From Embleya hyalina (GTDB lineage Bacteria > Actinomycetota > Actinomycetes > Streptomycetales > Streptomycetaceae): a DNA stretch of 64,000 bases. The position numbers and the translations under genes are program-made. The notes under the pieces were generated by a model, which did not search any database, was not told the DNA's origin, and was given only the letters and a program-made list of their open reading frames with translations. The stretch is from assembly GCF_003967355.1 (NCBI RefSeq), contig NZ_BIFH01000029.1, forward strand, positions 62,001-126,000, read 5' to 3'. Shown here piece after piece: positions 8,032 to 17,065 of the stretch. Each line of letters begins with the position of its first letter. Within the stretch, counting starts at the first letter, position 1.

Positions 8032-9348
8032 ATGAGCACGCTCACGCCAGACAGAGCCGACCCGCCGGCAACCCGGTGGCGGCTCGGCTGGGCGCTGCTG
8101 TGCGCCTGGCGCGGCTTCGCTCTGGTCTTCCTCTCGATCCCCGCCCTCGCGCTGTTCATCACCTGCGTGGTGTTCATGGCGCTGCTGCCGATCGGCGTCG
8201 GCCTGCTGTTCTTCTTCCCCCTGATGTTGCTGCTGCGCGCGACCGCCAACCTGACCCGCAACGCGATGGGCGCCTGGGCGCACGTCCCGATCGGTACCCC
8301 CTACCGTCGACTGCCCACGGGCGGCGGCGTGACCGGGCTGTGGGCGCGCACCAAGCGGATGATCACCGAGGCGGCCACCTGGCGGGACCTGCTGTGGGCG
8401 CTGCTCTACCTGCCGTCGAGCCTGCTGATCGCGTGCTTCCCGATGTTGCTGATCGTCAACGGCCTGCACGGCGTGCTGATGCCGTTCCTGTGGGAAGTGG
8501 CCTACCGGCACGTCGACGACGCGCAGTGGTACACGTTCATCAAGGTGGACAGCTCGCAGCGGGCCGGCCTCGCGGTGCCGTGGGGCCTGGTCCAGATGGC
8601 CGCCGGCCTCGCCCTCGCGCCCTGGTTCGCCCGGGTCAACGGACTGTGGAACCGGTCCCTGCTCGCCCCCACCAAGCAGGCCGAGTTGGCGCTGCGGGTC
8701 CAGCACCTGACCGAGAGCCGGACCGACGCGGTGGACGCCTCGGCGGCCGAACTGCGCCGGATCGAGCGTGACCTGCACGACGGCGCGCAGGCCCGCCTGG
8801 TCGCGATGGGGATGAACCTGGGCGCCGCGGAGGCGCTGATGAAGACCGACCCCGACGCGGCCCGCGTGTTGCTCGCCGAGACCCGCGAGGCGTCCGCGAA
8901 GGCGCTGCACGAACTGCGCGACCTGGTCCGGGGCATCCACCCGCCGGTGTTGTCCGACCGGGGCCTGGCCGACGCGGTGCGCGCGGTGGCCCTGGAGAGC
9001 CCGCTCGACGTCAACGTCAACGTCTCGTTGCCGGGCCGGCCCGAACTCCCGCTGGAGTCCGCCGCCTACTTCGCGGTCACCGAGGTGCTGACCAACGCGG
9101 CCAAACACTCCGGCGGCCGGCACGTGGAGATCGATCTCACGTACACGGACGGCACGTTGCGGATCTCGGTCACCGACGACGGCGTCGGCGGCGCCGATCT
9201 GATGAAGGGCACGGGGCTGCGCGGCATCCAGCGCAGACTCGATACATTCGACGGGACGCTCGCCCTGCACTCCCCGGTGGGCGGCCCGACGACTGTGATC
9301 ATGGAGCTGCCGTGCGACTTGTCCTCGCGGAAGACCTCGCCCTCCTGA
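8032..9348 (+). CDS. Sensor histidine kinase, DesK/NarX type
   Basis: The 438-residue kinase starts at ATG 8032, preceded by GGGAGG. It has a membrane sensor region with four or more hydrophobic helices over residues 20-205 and a predicted two-sheet loop, then a HisKA_3 dimerisation domain with phospho-acceptor H249 in 'ERDLHDGAQARL'. A HATPase domain follows ('EVLTNAAKHSGG' N-box, 'DDGVGGAD' G1 box, 'GTGLRGIQRRL' G2 box). It should phosphorylate the response regulator encoded next. Its end overlaps that gene by 37 bases. The stimulus is not evident. Confidence 0.93.
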   Translation: MSTLTPDRADPPATRWRLGWALLCAWRGFALVFLSIPALALFITCVVFMALLPIGVGLLFFFPLMLLLRATANLTRNAMGAWAHVPIGTPYRRLPTGGGVTGLWARTKRMITEAATWRDLLWALLYLPSSLLIACFPMLLIVNGLHGVLMPFLWEVAYRHVDDAQWYTFIKVDSSQRAGLAVPWGLVQMAAGLALAPWFARVNGLWNRSLLAPTKQAELALRVQHLTESRTDAVDASAAELRRIERDLHDGAQARLVAMGMNLGAAEALMKTDPDAARVLLAETREASAKALHELRDLVRGIHPPVLSDRGLADAVRAVALESPLDVNVNVSLPGRPELPLESAAYFAVTEVLTNAAKHSGGRHVEIDLTYTDGTLRISVTDDGVGGADLMKGTGLRGIQRRLDTFDGTLALHSPVGGPTTVIMELPCDLSSRKTSPS

Positions 9349-9962
9349 GGGACGGGCTGGTCCGCCTGCTCCAGGCGCACGGCTTCGAGATCGTCGCGGC
9401 CGTGGACAACGGGCCCGAACTGCTCCGGGCCCTGGTGCAGCACAAGCCGGACGTCGCGGTGGTCGACGTCCGGCTCCCGCCGACCTTCACCGACGAGGGC
9501 CTCCAGGCCGCCCTGGAGGCCCGCCGGCAGGTCCCCGGACTGCCGATCCTGGTGTTGTCGCAGTACGTCGAACAGCTCTACGCCCGCGAACTGCTCGCGG
9601 ACGGCACCGGCGCGGTGGGGTATCTGCTCAAGGACCGCGTGTTCAACACCGACGAGTTCGTGGACGCGGTCCGCCGGGTCGCGTCGGGAGGTACCGCGAT
9701 GGACCCCGAAGTGATCTCGAAGCTGCTCGCCCGCAACGTGCGGGACAAACCGCTGGCCCAGCTGACGCCGCGCGAGCGCGAGGTCCTGGAGCTGATGGCG
9801 GAGGGATGCTCGAACGCGGCCATCGCGGGCCGCCTGTTCGTCTCGGAGGGCGCGGTGAGCAAGCACACCACGAACATCTTCGCCAAGCTGTCGATCGACA
9901 CGTCGGACGAAACGAACCGTCGTGTCCTGGCGGTTCTGGCCTACCTCAACGGAACCAACTAG
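9312..9962 (+). CDS. Response regulator, NarL/LuxR family
   Basis: This 216-residue regulator has a receiver domain with phosphorylation site D52 ('VAVVDVRLPP') and a C-terminal LuxR-type helix-turn-helix ('LTPREREVLELMAEGCSNAAIAGRL'). The GTG start at 9312 lies inside the kinase gene, giving a 37-base out-of-frame overlap that couples the two translations. The pair is a standard DesK/NarL-type two-component system. Phosphorylation should promote dimerisation and promoter binding. The targets are unknown. Confidence 0.93.
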   Translation: MRLVLAEDLALLRDGLVRLLQAHGFEIVAAVDNGPELLRALVQHKPDVAVVDVRLPPTFTDEGLQAALEARRQVPGLPILVLSQYVEQLYARELLADGTGAVGYLLKDRVFNTDEFVDAVRRVASGGTAMDPEVISKLLARNVRDKPLAQLTPREREVLELMAEGCSNAAIAGRLFVSEGAVSKHTTNIFAKLSIDTSDETNRRVLAVLAYLNGTN

Positions 9963-10145
9963 GCGAACCCGCACGAACCGCCGGCCCGGCCGAGGGCATC
10001 ACGAGCGGGCGATCACGCCACGGTGGTCGCACCCGCTCGGCCCGGGACGGCGCGGTGGCGATTCACCCGTGCCGTGCGGACGGGCCGCGACGCGTCGGGG
10101 ATCGACGCCTTCGCCGTGGCTCGCTCGGCGGTCGGGAACCGGCGG

Positions 10146-10349
10146 TCAGGAGCCGGTGGTCAGGCGCAGCAGGCGGTCCCGCTCCTCCTCCACGATGCGT
10201 TGGGCCCGGAGGACGACGGCCTCGGGCACCCCTTCGGGCAGCTCGCCGAAGTCGCGGAATCGGCGGAGGTCGCGTGGACGAACGCCGGTGATGTCGTAGG
10301 CCTTCAACGCGGCGAGCGACACGGCGTAGTCGTCGAGTGTGCGAGGCAT
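10146..10349 (-). CDS. Small hypothetical protein
   Basis: A 67-residue protein starting 'MPRTLDDYAVSLAALKAYDI'. I chose the ATG at 10349 because GAAGGAGA sits just upstream on its strand; the longer frame upstream looks non-coding. It appears helical and charged, with a tail rich in Arg and Glu, and has no signal peptide or membrane segment. I do not recognise it. It converges with the NarL-type regulator gene. Confidence 0.55.
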   Translation of the reverse strand: MPRTLDDYAVSLAALKAYDITGVRPRDLRRFRDFGELPEGVPEAVVLRAQRIVEEERDRLLRLTTGS

Positions 10350-10895
10350 GGTCTCCTTCTCGCGCGCTGAGAGGTCCGATCCGGGCACCTCGGGCGAGCC
10401 GGCGTCGGCCGGATCAGGGCTGCTGTCGTACACGCTGCCCCCGTCTGATGTTGTCAACGTCATTGCGGCGGTGCGGGTTCCCGATACCAATCTTCCGGAC
10501 GGGAGGGCGTGGGTCGCTCCCCCGTACGGATGAACTTCGCGACGCCTGTGGCAGGAGACGCGGTTTTTCGCTACTTCACCCGCCGCGATGTGTGCGTCGC
10601 ACGCACCGGACGAGCCCTCATCACCTCACGGTGTTCGAGGACGCACAGATTGTCATGACGCGGGGTGGAAAGCCAAGCATCTTTGGATACTGGTTCGAAT
10701 CCGACCCTTCTCGCCCGCATCAACGCCCGGCCCCGGGGAACAAGGGCGCGCGATGATACGTTCGGCGTGGTAAGTGTTTGACCCTGAATCGCCCGTTGAG
10801 CAAGGAGCGTGTGTGTCCGCCCAAGAGACGGACCCCCCTAGTACCGGTCCCTCCCGAGACTGTGATCGAAGCCGCGACGTCCGGGAGGCGGTCTC
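10350..10895. other. 546-base gap between divergent genes
   Basis: No coding frame here looks real. The stretch is less GC-rich than its surroundings. It contains a short palindrome, TGCGT-CGC-ACGCA (about 10591-10603). At 10692-10702 it contains GGTTCGAATCC, which looks like a tRNA T-arm, but no matching acceptor stem was found. The right end forms the leader of the CNNM-type genes, including a hairpin that covers their ribosome site. Confidence 0.6.
10850..10895 (+). promoter_or_regulatory. Leader hairpin able to hide the ribosome site of the CNNM-type gene
   Basis: CCTCCCG (10850-10856) is the exact complement of CGGGAGG (10882-10888). The latter contains the whole ribosome site of the gene starting at 10896. 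GAGAC (10856-10860) can alternatively pair with GTCTC (10891-10895), next to the start codon. The two pairings exclude each other. This suggests translational control, but no known riboswitch was recognised. Confidence 0.45.
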
Positions 10896-12332
10896 ATGAC
10901 CGCGGCTCTGGGCATAGCCGCGATCGTCGTGCTGACCCTCGGTACCGGTTTCTTCGTCGCCCAGGAATTCGCCTACGTGGCGGCCGACCGGAGCCTGTTG
11001 CGCCGTCGCGCGGAGGCCGGTGACAAGGCCGCGGCCCGGGCGATGACCGTGATGGGGCGACTGTCGTTCATGTTGTCGGGTGCCCAGTTGGGCATCACCG
11101 TGACGGCCCTGCTGGTCGGTTTCATCGCCGAGCCCGCGCTGGCCGCCGTGATCTCCCCCTTCCTCGAACTGGTCTCGGTGCCCGACGGCGCCGTCCCGGT
11201 GATCTCCCTCGTCCTCGGCTTCGCGGTCGCCACCGCCATCCAGATGGTGCTGGGCGAGCTGGTCCCGAAGAACTGGGGCATCGCCGAACCGGAGCGCGTC
11301 GCGGTCCTGCTGGGCCGGCCCACCATCGTGTACCTCAAGGTCGCCGGCCCGCTGATCCGACTGTTCGACACCCTGGCCAACCGCATCGTGCGCTCGATCG
11401 GCATCGAACCGGTCGAGGAGCTGCACGGCGGGGCCACCACCGAGGAGCTGGCGCACATCGTCGACGAGGCCGGCCGTGACGGCGACCTCGACCCCGGTCT
11501 GTCCGGGATCCTGCGCCGCGCGATCGCGTTCGGCGACCTGACCGTGGACCAGGTGATGGTGCCGCGGCCGGACGTGGTCCGGGTCCGCGCCGAGACCACC
11601 GCCGCCGAGCTGATCGAACTGGTCGCCGAGCGCGGCCACTCGCACTACCCGGTGGTCGGCGAGCGGGTCGACGACGTGCTGGGCGTGGTCGGCGTGGCCT
11701 GCCTGCTCGAGGTGGCCCCCGAGGACGCCGCGCACGTCACCGCCGGATCCATCGCCCGGCCCGCGCTGCTCGTCCCCGACACCGCCGGGCTGGCCTCGCT
11801 GCTCGAACAACTGCGGGCCGCCAACGAGGAGTTCGCGGTCGTCCTGGACGAGCACGGCGGACTCGCCGGGATCGTCACCTACGAGGACGTGGCCGAGGAA
11901 CTGGTCGGCGAGATCGCCGACGAGAGCGACGACGAGGACCCCGTCGACACCGAGCCCGAGGACGGCTGGTGGCGCCTGGACGCCGGACTGCGCGTGGACG
12001 AGACCGAGCGGATCGTCGGCGCCGAGTTGCCCGACGGGCCGTACGACACCCTCGGCGGTCTGGTCATCGCGCACCTGGGTCGGCTGCCCGAGGTGGGCGA
12101 CCGGATCCGGGTCCCCGACCCCGACGAGGTCCGCGCCGGGCGCTCGGCCGAGGAGGACGACGAGCCGATCCGCTACACCGAGATCGAGGTGCTGGCGGTC
12201 GAGCGGCACGTGCCCGCCCTGGTCCGGCTCCGGGTGCTGACCTCCGAGCCCGCGTTCCCCCGCGACATTCCCGAATGGAGCGCCGATCGGCGCGCCGGAC
12301 ACGAGACACGCACCACAGAGGTGACCGCATGA
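10896..12332 (+). CDS. CNNM/CorC-type transmembrane protein with CBS pair (hemolysin-like)
   Basis: The 478-residue protein has the full domain order of this family. A DUF21/CNNM membrane domain (about residues 1-200) includes 'SGAQLGITVTALLVGFIAEP' and 'LGELVPKNWGIAEPERVA'. A pair of CBS domains (about 215-335, with 'MVPRPDVVRV' and 'VLDEHGGLAGIVTYEDV') binds adenosyl nucleotides in relatives. A CorC_HlyC domain follows (about 355-435). Relatives are linked to Mg2+ or Co2+ export. The old name hemolysin is historical. The start has GGGAGG seven bases upstream, and the stop overlaps the next, related gene. Confidence 0.9.
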   Translation: MTAALGIAAIVVLTLGTGFFVAQEFAYVAADRSLLRRRAEAGDKAAARAMTVMGRLSFMLSGAQLGITVTALLVGFIAEPALAAVISPFLELVSVPDGAVPVISLVLGFAVATAIQMVLGELVPKNWGIAEPERVAVLLGRPTIVYLKVAGPLIRLFDTLANRIVRSIGIEPVEELHGGATTEELAHIVDEAGRDGDLDPGLSGILRRAIAFGDLTVDQVMVPRPDVVRVRAETTAAELIELVAERGHSHYPVVGERVDDVLGVVGVACLLEVAPEDAAHVTAGSIARPALLVPDTAGLASLLEQLRAANEEFAVVLDEHGGLAGIVTYEDVAEELVGEIADESDDEDPVDTEPEDGWWRLDAGLRVDETERIVGAELPDGPYDTLGGLVIAHLGRLPEVGDRIRVPDPDEVRAGRSAEEDDEPIRYTEIEVLAVERHVPALVRLRVLTSEPAFPRDIPEWSADRRAGHETRTTEVTA

Positions 12333-13396
12333 CCCCGTCCCTGGCCTCCGCCGGCGGCCTGGGCTCGATGGAGCTGGGCCTGTGGCCGGCCCTGGCCGTC
12401 ACGGTCGCGCTGCTCGTGGGCAACGCGTTCTTCGTCGCCGCCGAGTTCGCGATGGTCGCCGCGCGGCGACACCGTCTGGAGGCCCTGGCCGCCGAGCGCA
12501 AGCGCGGCGCCAAGTCGGCGCTGGCGGGCGTGCGGGAGTTGTCCCTGATGCTGGCCGGTGCCCAGTTGGGCATCACCATGTGTTCGCTGGGCCTGGGCAT
12601 CGTGTCCGAGCCGGCCATCGCCACCATGCTCGACCCGCTCTTCGACGCCGTCGGCATGCCGGCCGCGGCCGGGCACGCGGTGTCGTTCGCGATCGCGCTG
12701 GTGGTCGTGGTGATCCTGCACATGGTGCTCGGCGAGATGGCGCCCAAGTCGTGGGCGATCGCCGGCCCCGAGAAGGTCGCGCTCGTCCTCGCCCCGTCGT
12801 TCCGCGGCTACACCCGCGTGGTGCGACCGCTGCTGCGCGCGATGAACGGGGTCAGCAACGGGATCCTGCGGCTGGCCCGGATCGACCCCAAGGACGAGTT
12901 GTCGCACCCCAAGGACGCCGAGGGGCTGCGCCGCCTGGTGGGCGAGTCCCGTCGGCTCGGCCTGATCGACAACGCCTCGCACGACGTGCTCTCGGGCACG
13001 CTGCGCACGCACACCGAGCCACTGGCCCGGCTGATCGTGCCGACCGCCGAGATCGACTCGGTGCCGGCCGACGCGGGGCCGGAGGAGATCGCCGCGGTCT
13101 CCCGCCGCAACGGCCGCAATCGGCTGCTCGTGCGGAGCGAGGACGGCACGCTGTTCGGGGTGGTGCACATCCGCAAGGTGCTCACCTCCCGCACGCAGGC
13201 GTCCGGGAACACCGCCGGCGAACTGGCCACCGCGGTGCTCACCCTCACCGTGGACACCCCGATCCAGCGCGCCGTGGCCGCCCTCCAGGAACGCCGCGCG
13301 TCCCTGGCCCTGGTCCACGCCGCCGACGGCACCCTGCTGGGCCTCGTCGGCCTGGACGACCTGCTCGGCAGCGTGCTGGGCGCCAGAGCCGCGTGA
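12329..13396 (+). CDS. Second CNNM/CorC-type transmembrane protein with CBS pair, short form
   Basis: This 355-residue paralogue of the previous protein starts in an ATGA overlap with it. The CNNM domain is clear ('AGAQLGITMCSLGLGIVSEP', 'LGEMAPKSWAIAGPEKVAL'). It ends after the CBS pair ('LALVHAADGTLLGLVGLDDLL') and lacks the CorC_HlyC domain. Side-by-side long and short paralogues occur in many actinomycetes, and they may form a hetero-oligomeric metal transporter. The first CBS half is weakly conserved. Confidence 0.9.
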   Translation: MTPSLASAGGLGSMELGLWPALAVTVALLVGNAFFVAAEFAMVAARRHRLEALAAERKRGAKSALAGVRELSLMLAGAQLGITMCSLGLGIVSEPAIATMLDPLFDAVGMPAAAGHAVSFAIALVVVVILHMVLGEMAPKSWAIAGPEKVALVLAPSFRGYTRVVRPLLRAMNGVSNGILRLARIDPKDELSHPKDAEGLRRLVGESRRLGLIDNASHDVLSGTLRTHTEPLARLIVPTAEIDSVPADAGPEEIAAVSRRNGRNRLLVRSEDGTLFGVVHIRKVLTSRTQASGNTAGELATAVLTLTVDTPIQRAVAALQERRASLALVHAADGTLLGLVGLDDLLGSVLGARAA

Positions 13397-13489
13397 CCGC
13401 GCCCCGGGCCGACCCGATCGGGTGATGCCGGTCGGCCGGTCGGGTTGCTTTGGTCGGGGGTCGGGGGCGGGGCGTGTCACGTTCGCGGG

Positions 13490-14176
13490 ATGAGAGTCGA
13501 AGTCAGACACGGTCCCGCCTTCGCCGCCGCGCGCTGCCTGCTCGATCCGGGCGAGGCGATGCGGGCCGAATCCGGCGCGATGATGGCGCACAGCGCGGAC
13601 GTGGAGATCTCCTCCAAGGTCGAGGGCGGCCTCATCCGGGGCCTCAAGCGCAGCATGCTGGGCGGGGAGTCGTTCTTCCAGACCACGTTCACCGCGCCCG
13701 CGCGGGGCGGGTGGGTGGACGTGGCCACCGCCCTGCCCGGCGACATCGCCAACGTCACGCTCACCCCCGAGGTGCCCGAGTTCCTGCTCACCCGGACCAG
13801 CTGGCTGGCCAACTCGGCCGGGGTGCACATCGACACCCGGTGGGGCGGGCTGCGCAACCTGGTCGGCGGCGAGGGCGGGTTCCTCGTGCACGCGTCCGGG
13901 CAGGGCGAGGTGATCATGGGCTGCTACGGCGCGCTGGACGTGCTGGACCTGGAGGCCGGCGAGCAGGTCGTGATCGACACCGGCCATGTGGTCGCCTACG
14001 CGCCGACCATCACGTTCACCACCCGGCGGGCCGCACGCGGGCGCACGATCGCCTCGGTCACCTCCGGCGAGGGTCTGGTCTTCGACTTCACCGGGCCCGG
14101 CCGGGTGCTCACCCAGACCCGCAACCCGTCCGCGTTCGCGTCGTTCGTCGCCGGTCTGCCGGGTGTTCGCAACTGA
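13490..14176 (+). CDS. AIM24 family protein
   Basis: This 228-residue beta-rich protein belongs to the AIM24/TIGR00266 family, a double-stranded beta-helix fold. Recognisable segments are 'ESGAMMAHSADVEISSKVEGG', 'GESFFQTTFTAPARGGWVDVA' and 'VIDTGHVVAYAPTITFTTRRA'. In yeast the relative affects mitochondrial inner-membrane architecture. The bacterial role is unknown. No signal peptide is present. The ATG at 13490 gives the usual length. It may be transcribed alone. Confidence 0.88.
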   Translation: MRVEVRHGPAFAAARCLLDPGEAMRAESGAMMAHSADVEISSKVEGGLIRGLKRSMLGGESFFQTTFTAPARGGWVDVATALPGDIANVTLTPEVPEFLLTRTSWLANSAGVHIDTRWGGLRNLVGGEGGFLVHASGQGEVIMGCYGALDVLDLEAGEQVVIDTGHVVAYAPTITFTTRRAARGRTIASVTSGEGLVFDFTGPGRVLTQTRNPSAFASFVAGLPGVRN

Positions 14177-14197
14177 GCGGCGGCGAGCGGCGGCGGC

Positions 14198-14959
14198 TCA
14201 GCCCGACGCGCGGTGCGCTCCCGGCGTGTGGCCGAAGGCGCGCCGGAAGACGTCGATGAACGCGCTCGCCGAGGACCACCCGCAGCGGTGCGCCACGGTG
14301 GTCACCGGTACGTCCTCGGCGAGCAGTACCAGCGCGTGGTGCAGCCGCGCCTGGGTACGCCACTGCGGGAACGTCATGCCCACCTCGGCCGCGAACAGCC
14401 GGGTCAGCGTGCGCTCGCCCGCCCCCACCTCCGCGCCCAGGGCGGCCAGGGTGCGCTGATCGGCGGGATCGGCCCGCAGCAGCGCGCAAACCGCCACCAG
14501 GCGCGGATCCCGGCCGGTGGGCAGGTGCAGCGCCTGCCGGGGGCTGTGCCGGAGCTGGTCCAGCAGGACCGCGAGGATGCGCCGCCCCTCGTCGGTGCCC
14601 ACGAGGTCGGGGCGGCTGTAGGCGATGATCAGCTCGCGCAGCAGCGGGCCGACGGCGAGCACCGCGGGGCGGGCCGGGTCCAGCGGGTCGGCGCCGGCGG
14701 GGATGCCCACCGCGTGCAGCACGGTCCGCCCGTGCGCGCGATGCCGGTGCAGGGTGCCGGCCGGGATCCACAACGCGCGGGTGGCGGGCGCGACCCAGGT
14801 GCCCGCGTCGGTGCTCACCGACAACACGCCCCGACCCGCGTAGACGACCTGGTGCACCTCGTGCCGGTGCGGCGCCACCCCGCCCCCGGCGGGCAGGTGA
14901 CGGGTGGTCGTGCTGAGGCCGGTGGGCGGCTCGGCGAGGGGTTGGCGGGAGATCGGCAT
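14198..14959 (-). CDS. AraC family regulator with cupin sensor domain
   Basis: The 253-residue protein has an N-terminal cupin-like sensor ('PHRHEVHQVVYAGRGVLSV', 'IPAGTLHRHRAHG') and a C-terminal AraC helix-turn-helix pair ('VTTVAHRCGWSSASAFIDVFRRAFGHTPGAHR'). Its start at 14959 lies 54 bases from the GTG of the divergent MFS transporter gene, so it most likely controls that exporter and perhaps itself. Several His residues in the sensor could bind a small ligand or metal. The ligand is unknown. Confidence 0.9.
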   Translation of the reverse strand: MPISRQPLAEPPTGLSTTTRHLPAGGGVAPHRHEVHQVVYAGRGVLSVSTDAGTWVAPATRALWIPAGTLHRHRAHGRTVLHAVGIPAGADPLDPARPAVLAVGPLLRELIIAYSRPDLVGTDEGRRILAVLLDQLRHSPRQALHLPTGRDPRLVAVCALLRADPADQRTLAALGAEVGAGERTLTRLFAAEVGMTFPQWRTQARLHHALVLLAEDVPVTTVAHRCGWSSASAFIDVFRRAFGHTPGAHRASG

Positions 14960-15013
14960 CACTTGGCAGATTATCGGAAGCCCGCCGACGGTGTCGGAAT
15001 CGACGATCGACGG

Positions 15014-16279
15014 GTGACCAATCCCCCGCCCACCGGGCACCCCGAACAGCTTCGATCGACTCCCGACGCCGACCCCACCGCCGACGCGTCGCCCACCGCC
15101 GCCGACCGACGGGCCATCCCGATGATGGCCGTCGGGCACGCGACCGTGGACTTCTACCAGGGGGTCGTGCCCTGCCTGGTGCCGTTCCTGGTGGCCGAGC
15201 GGCACTACGGCTATGTGGCGGCCTCCGGGATCGTGCTGGCCGCGACCCTGCTGTCCTCGATCGTGCAGCCGCTGTTCGGCGCCCTCACCGACCGCTGGAC
15301 GATGCCGTGGCTGATCCCGCTCAGCACCACCGGCGCGGGCCTGGGCATCGCCTTGGCCGGACCGGCCGACTCGTACCCGCTGACCTGGCTGGCCATCGCG
15401 CTGTCCGGGATGGGCGTGGCCGCCTACCACCCCGAGTCCGCGCGGCTGGCCCGGGTGGCCTGCCGAGGCAGTCACGTCGCGATGGGCTGGTACTCGCTCG
15501 GCGGCAACGTGGGCTTCGCCCTCGCCCCGATCATCGCCTCCCCGATCCTGTCCGCCGGCGGTCTCGACGCGACCCCGTGGCTGCTGCTGCCGGCCCTCGC
15601 CGGGGTCGCCGTCACCGCCTCCGTGATCCGCCGACTGGCCCGCTACGCCGCCGCCACCCGAGCCGCCTCCGTCCCCACCCGCCCGGACGACTGGCCCGCC
15701 TTCACCCGGCTGACCGCCGTCATCGTGTGCCGGTCCATCGTCTTCGTGGGCCTGAGCACCTTCGTCGCGCTGTTCGCCGAACGGCACCTCGCCGGCGGCG
15801 ACACGGCCGGCTCGATCGCGCTGTTCTGCCTGTTCGCCGGCGGCGCCGTCGGGACCGTGCTCGGCGGTCGGCTGGCCGCCCGCTGGGGCCGTACCCGCAC
15901 CCTGCGCCGCGCCTACGCCGCGTCCGTGCCGGCCACCGCCGGCCTGGTGCTGATCCCGGGCCCGACCCTGTACCTCTTCGCCGCCGCCACCTCGATCGCC
16001 CTCTACGTCCCGTTCTCGCTGCACGTCACCCTCGGCCAGGACTACCTGCCGCACCGCATCGGCACCGCCAGCGGCGTCACCCTGGGCCTCGCGGTCAGCA
16101 TCGGCGGCGTGGCCACCCCCGCCATCGGCGCGCTCGCCGAGGCGAGCACCCTGCGGATCGCGCTCACCCCGTTGATCGCGCTGTGCGCGCTCGCCTGGTA
16201 CCTCGGCCGCACCCTGGCCGAGCCCGAGGACCGCCCCGGGCCCGGCCCGTCGCGCACGGCCGACGCCTCCGCGGGGTAG
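15014..16279 (+). CDS. MFS transporter, fosmidomycin-resistance-like
   Basis: This 421-residue protein has about 12 membrane helices after a 35-residue Pro/Thr-rich cytosolic start. 'MAVGHATVDFYQGVVPCLVPFLVAERHYGY' and 'GMGVAAYHPESARLA' resemble the Fsr branch of MFS exporters, including its helix-5 'YHPE' signature. It would export a small molecule in exchange for protons. GTG 15014 is the best start. It is divergent from an AraC regulator, which is the likely controller. Confidence 0.88.
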   Translation: MTNPPPTGHPEQLRSTPDADPTADASPTAADRRAIPMMAVGHATVDFYQGVVPCLVPFLVAERHYGYVAASGIVLAATLLSSIVQPLFGALTDRWTMPWLIPLSTTGAGLGIALAGPADSYPLTWLAIALSGMGVAAYHPESARLARVACRGSHVAMGWYSLGGNVGFALAPIIASPILSAGGLDATPWLLLPALAGVAVTASVIRRLARYAAATRAASVPTRPDDWPAFTRLTAVIVCRSIVFVGLSTFVALFAERHLAGGDTAGSIALFCLFAGGAVGTVLGGRLAARWGRTRTLRRAYAASVPATAGLVLIPGPTLYLFAAATSIALYVPFSLHVTLGQDYLPHRIGTASGVTLGLAVSIGGVATPAIGALAEASTLRIALTPLIALCALAWYLGRTLAEPEDRPGPGPSRTADASAG

Positions 16280-16318
16280 GCCGGTGTAGGCCGCTCGCGG
16301 ATCGGGGACCGGCCGGGC

Positions 16319-17065
16319 ATGAACGTACGCGCGCTGGCCGTCGACTTCGGGGACACCCTGGCGGTACCCGGACCCAACCCCGACGGCCGCGTCGTCCTGG
16401 AGGTGCTGCGCGAACTGCCGGACACGCGCGTCCCGGACGCCTTCGTGGCCGCCTACGACCACGTGCACCGGATCACCCGCGAGGGCGACCGGGTCCGGGA
16501 CACGCACACCTCCTTCGCCACCGAGATCCACTGGGCCGCGCGGTTGTGCGGGGCGCGGATCCCGGACCCCGGGGCGGCCCTCGAACCGGTCTTCGAGCGG
16601 GTCCCGGACTCCCGGGTGATCCGCCGGGCCGCCGAGGCGCTGCTGCGCATCCGGGCCCGCGGCGACCTGGTGTGCGTACTCGCGTGCGACACCCAGCGCC
16701 CCGAGTCGGTACGCCGGCGGACCCTGGCCGAGGCGGGCATCGAGGACTGCTTCGACGCCGTCGTGCTCTCCTGCGCGATCGGGCTGCGCAAGCCGCACCC
16801 GGACTTCTACGCCGAGGTCGAACGCGCCTGCGGCGTCCCGCGCGAGGAGATCATGTTCGTCGGCAACACCCCGAGCAAGGACGCCACCGCGCCGCACGTG
16901 TACGGGATGCGCGCGGTGCTGGTCGCGCCGACCGGCCGCCCGCGGGGCCTGGCCGACCCGATCGGGGTGATCGGGCACTTCGCCGAGTTGCCCGACTACC
17001 TCGGTCGCGCCGCCGCCGACCGGCCCGCGCTCAGCGGCGGATCTCCGCCACGTGCTCCACGTTGA
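16319..17065 (+). CDS. HAD superfamily hydrolase
   Basis: This 248-residue protein shows HAD motif I as 'VDFGDTL' (nucleophile D9), motif III Lys in 'LRKPHPDFY' and a motif IV region 'MFVGNTPSKDATAP'. The second motif I Asp, two residues after the nucleophile, is G11 here. Loss of that acid is found in some HAD members that act on other substrates, so ordinary phosphatase activity is uncertain. A helical cap lies between motifs I and II. The last 35 bases overlap, tail to tail, the sugar-phosphate isomerase gene on the other strand. Confidence 0.85.
   Translation: MNVRALAVDFGDTLAVPGPNPDGRVVLEVLRELPDTRVPDAFVAAYDHVHRITREGDRVRDTHTSFATEIHWAARLCGARIPDPGAALEPVFERVPDSRVIRRAAEALLRIRARGDLVCVLACDTQRPESVRRRTLAEAGIEDCFDAVVLSCAIGLRKPHPDFYAEVERACGVPREEIMFVGNTPSKDATAPHVYGMRAVLVAPTGRPRGLADPIGVIGHFAELPDYLGRAAADRPALSGGSPPRAPR

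Noticed and set aside
10660-10716. Possible tRNA-Ser 3' half: T-arm-like GGTTCGAATCC, a small CCAA...TTGG arm and a TGGAAAG loop upstream
   Set aside because: The anticodon stem and T stem pair poorly and no 5' acceptor strand complementary to the expected 3' end was found. At most a decayed relic or chance.
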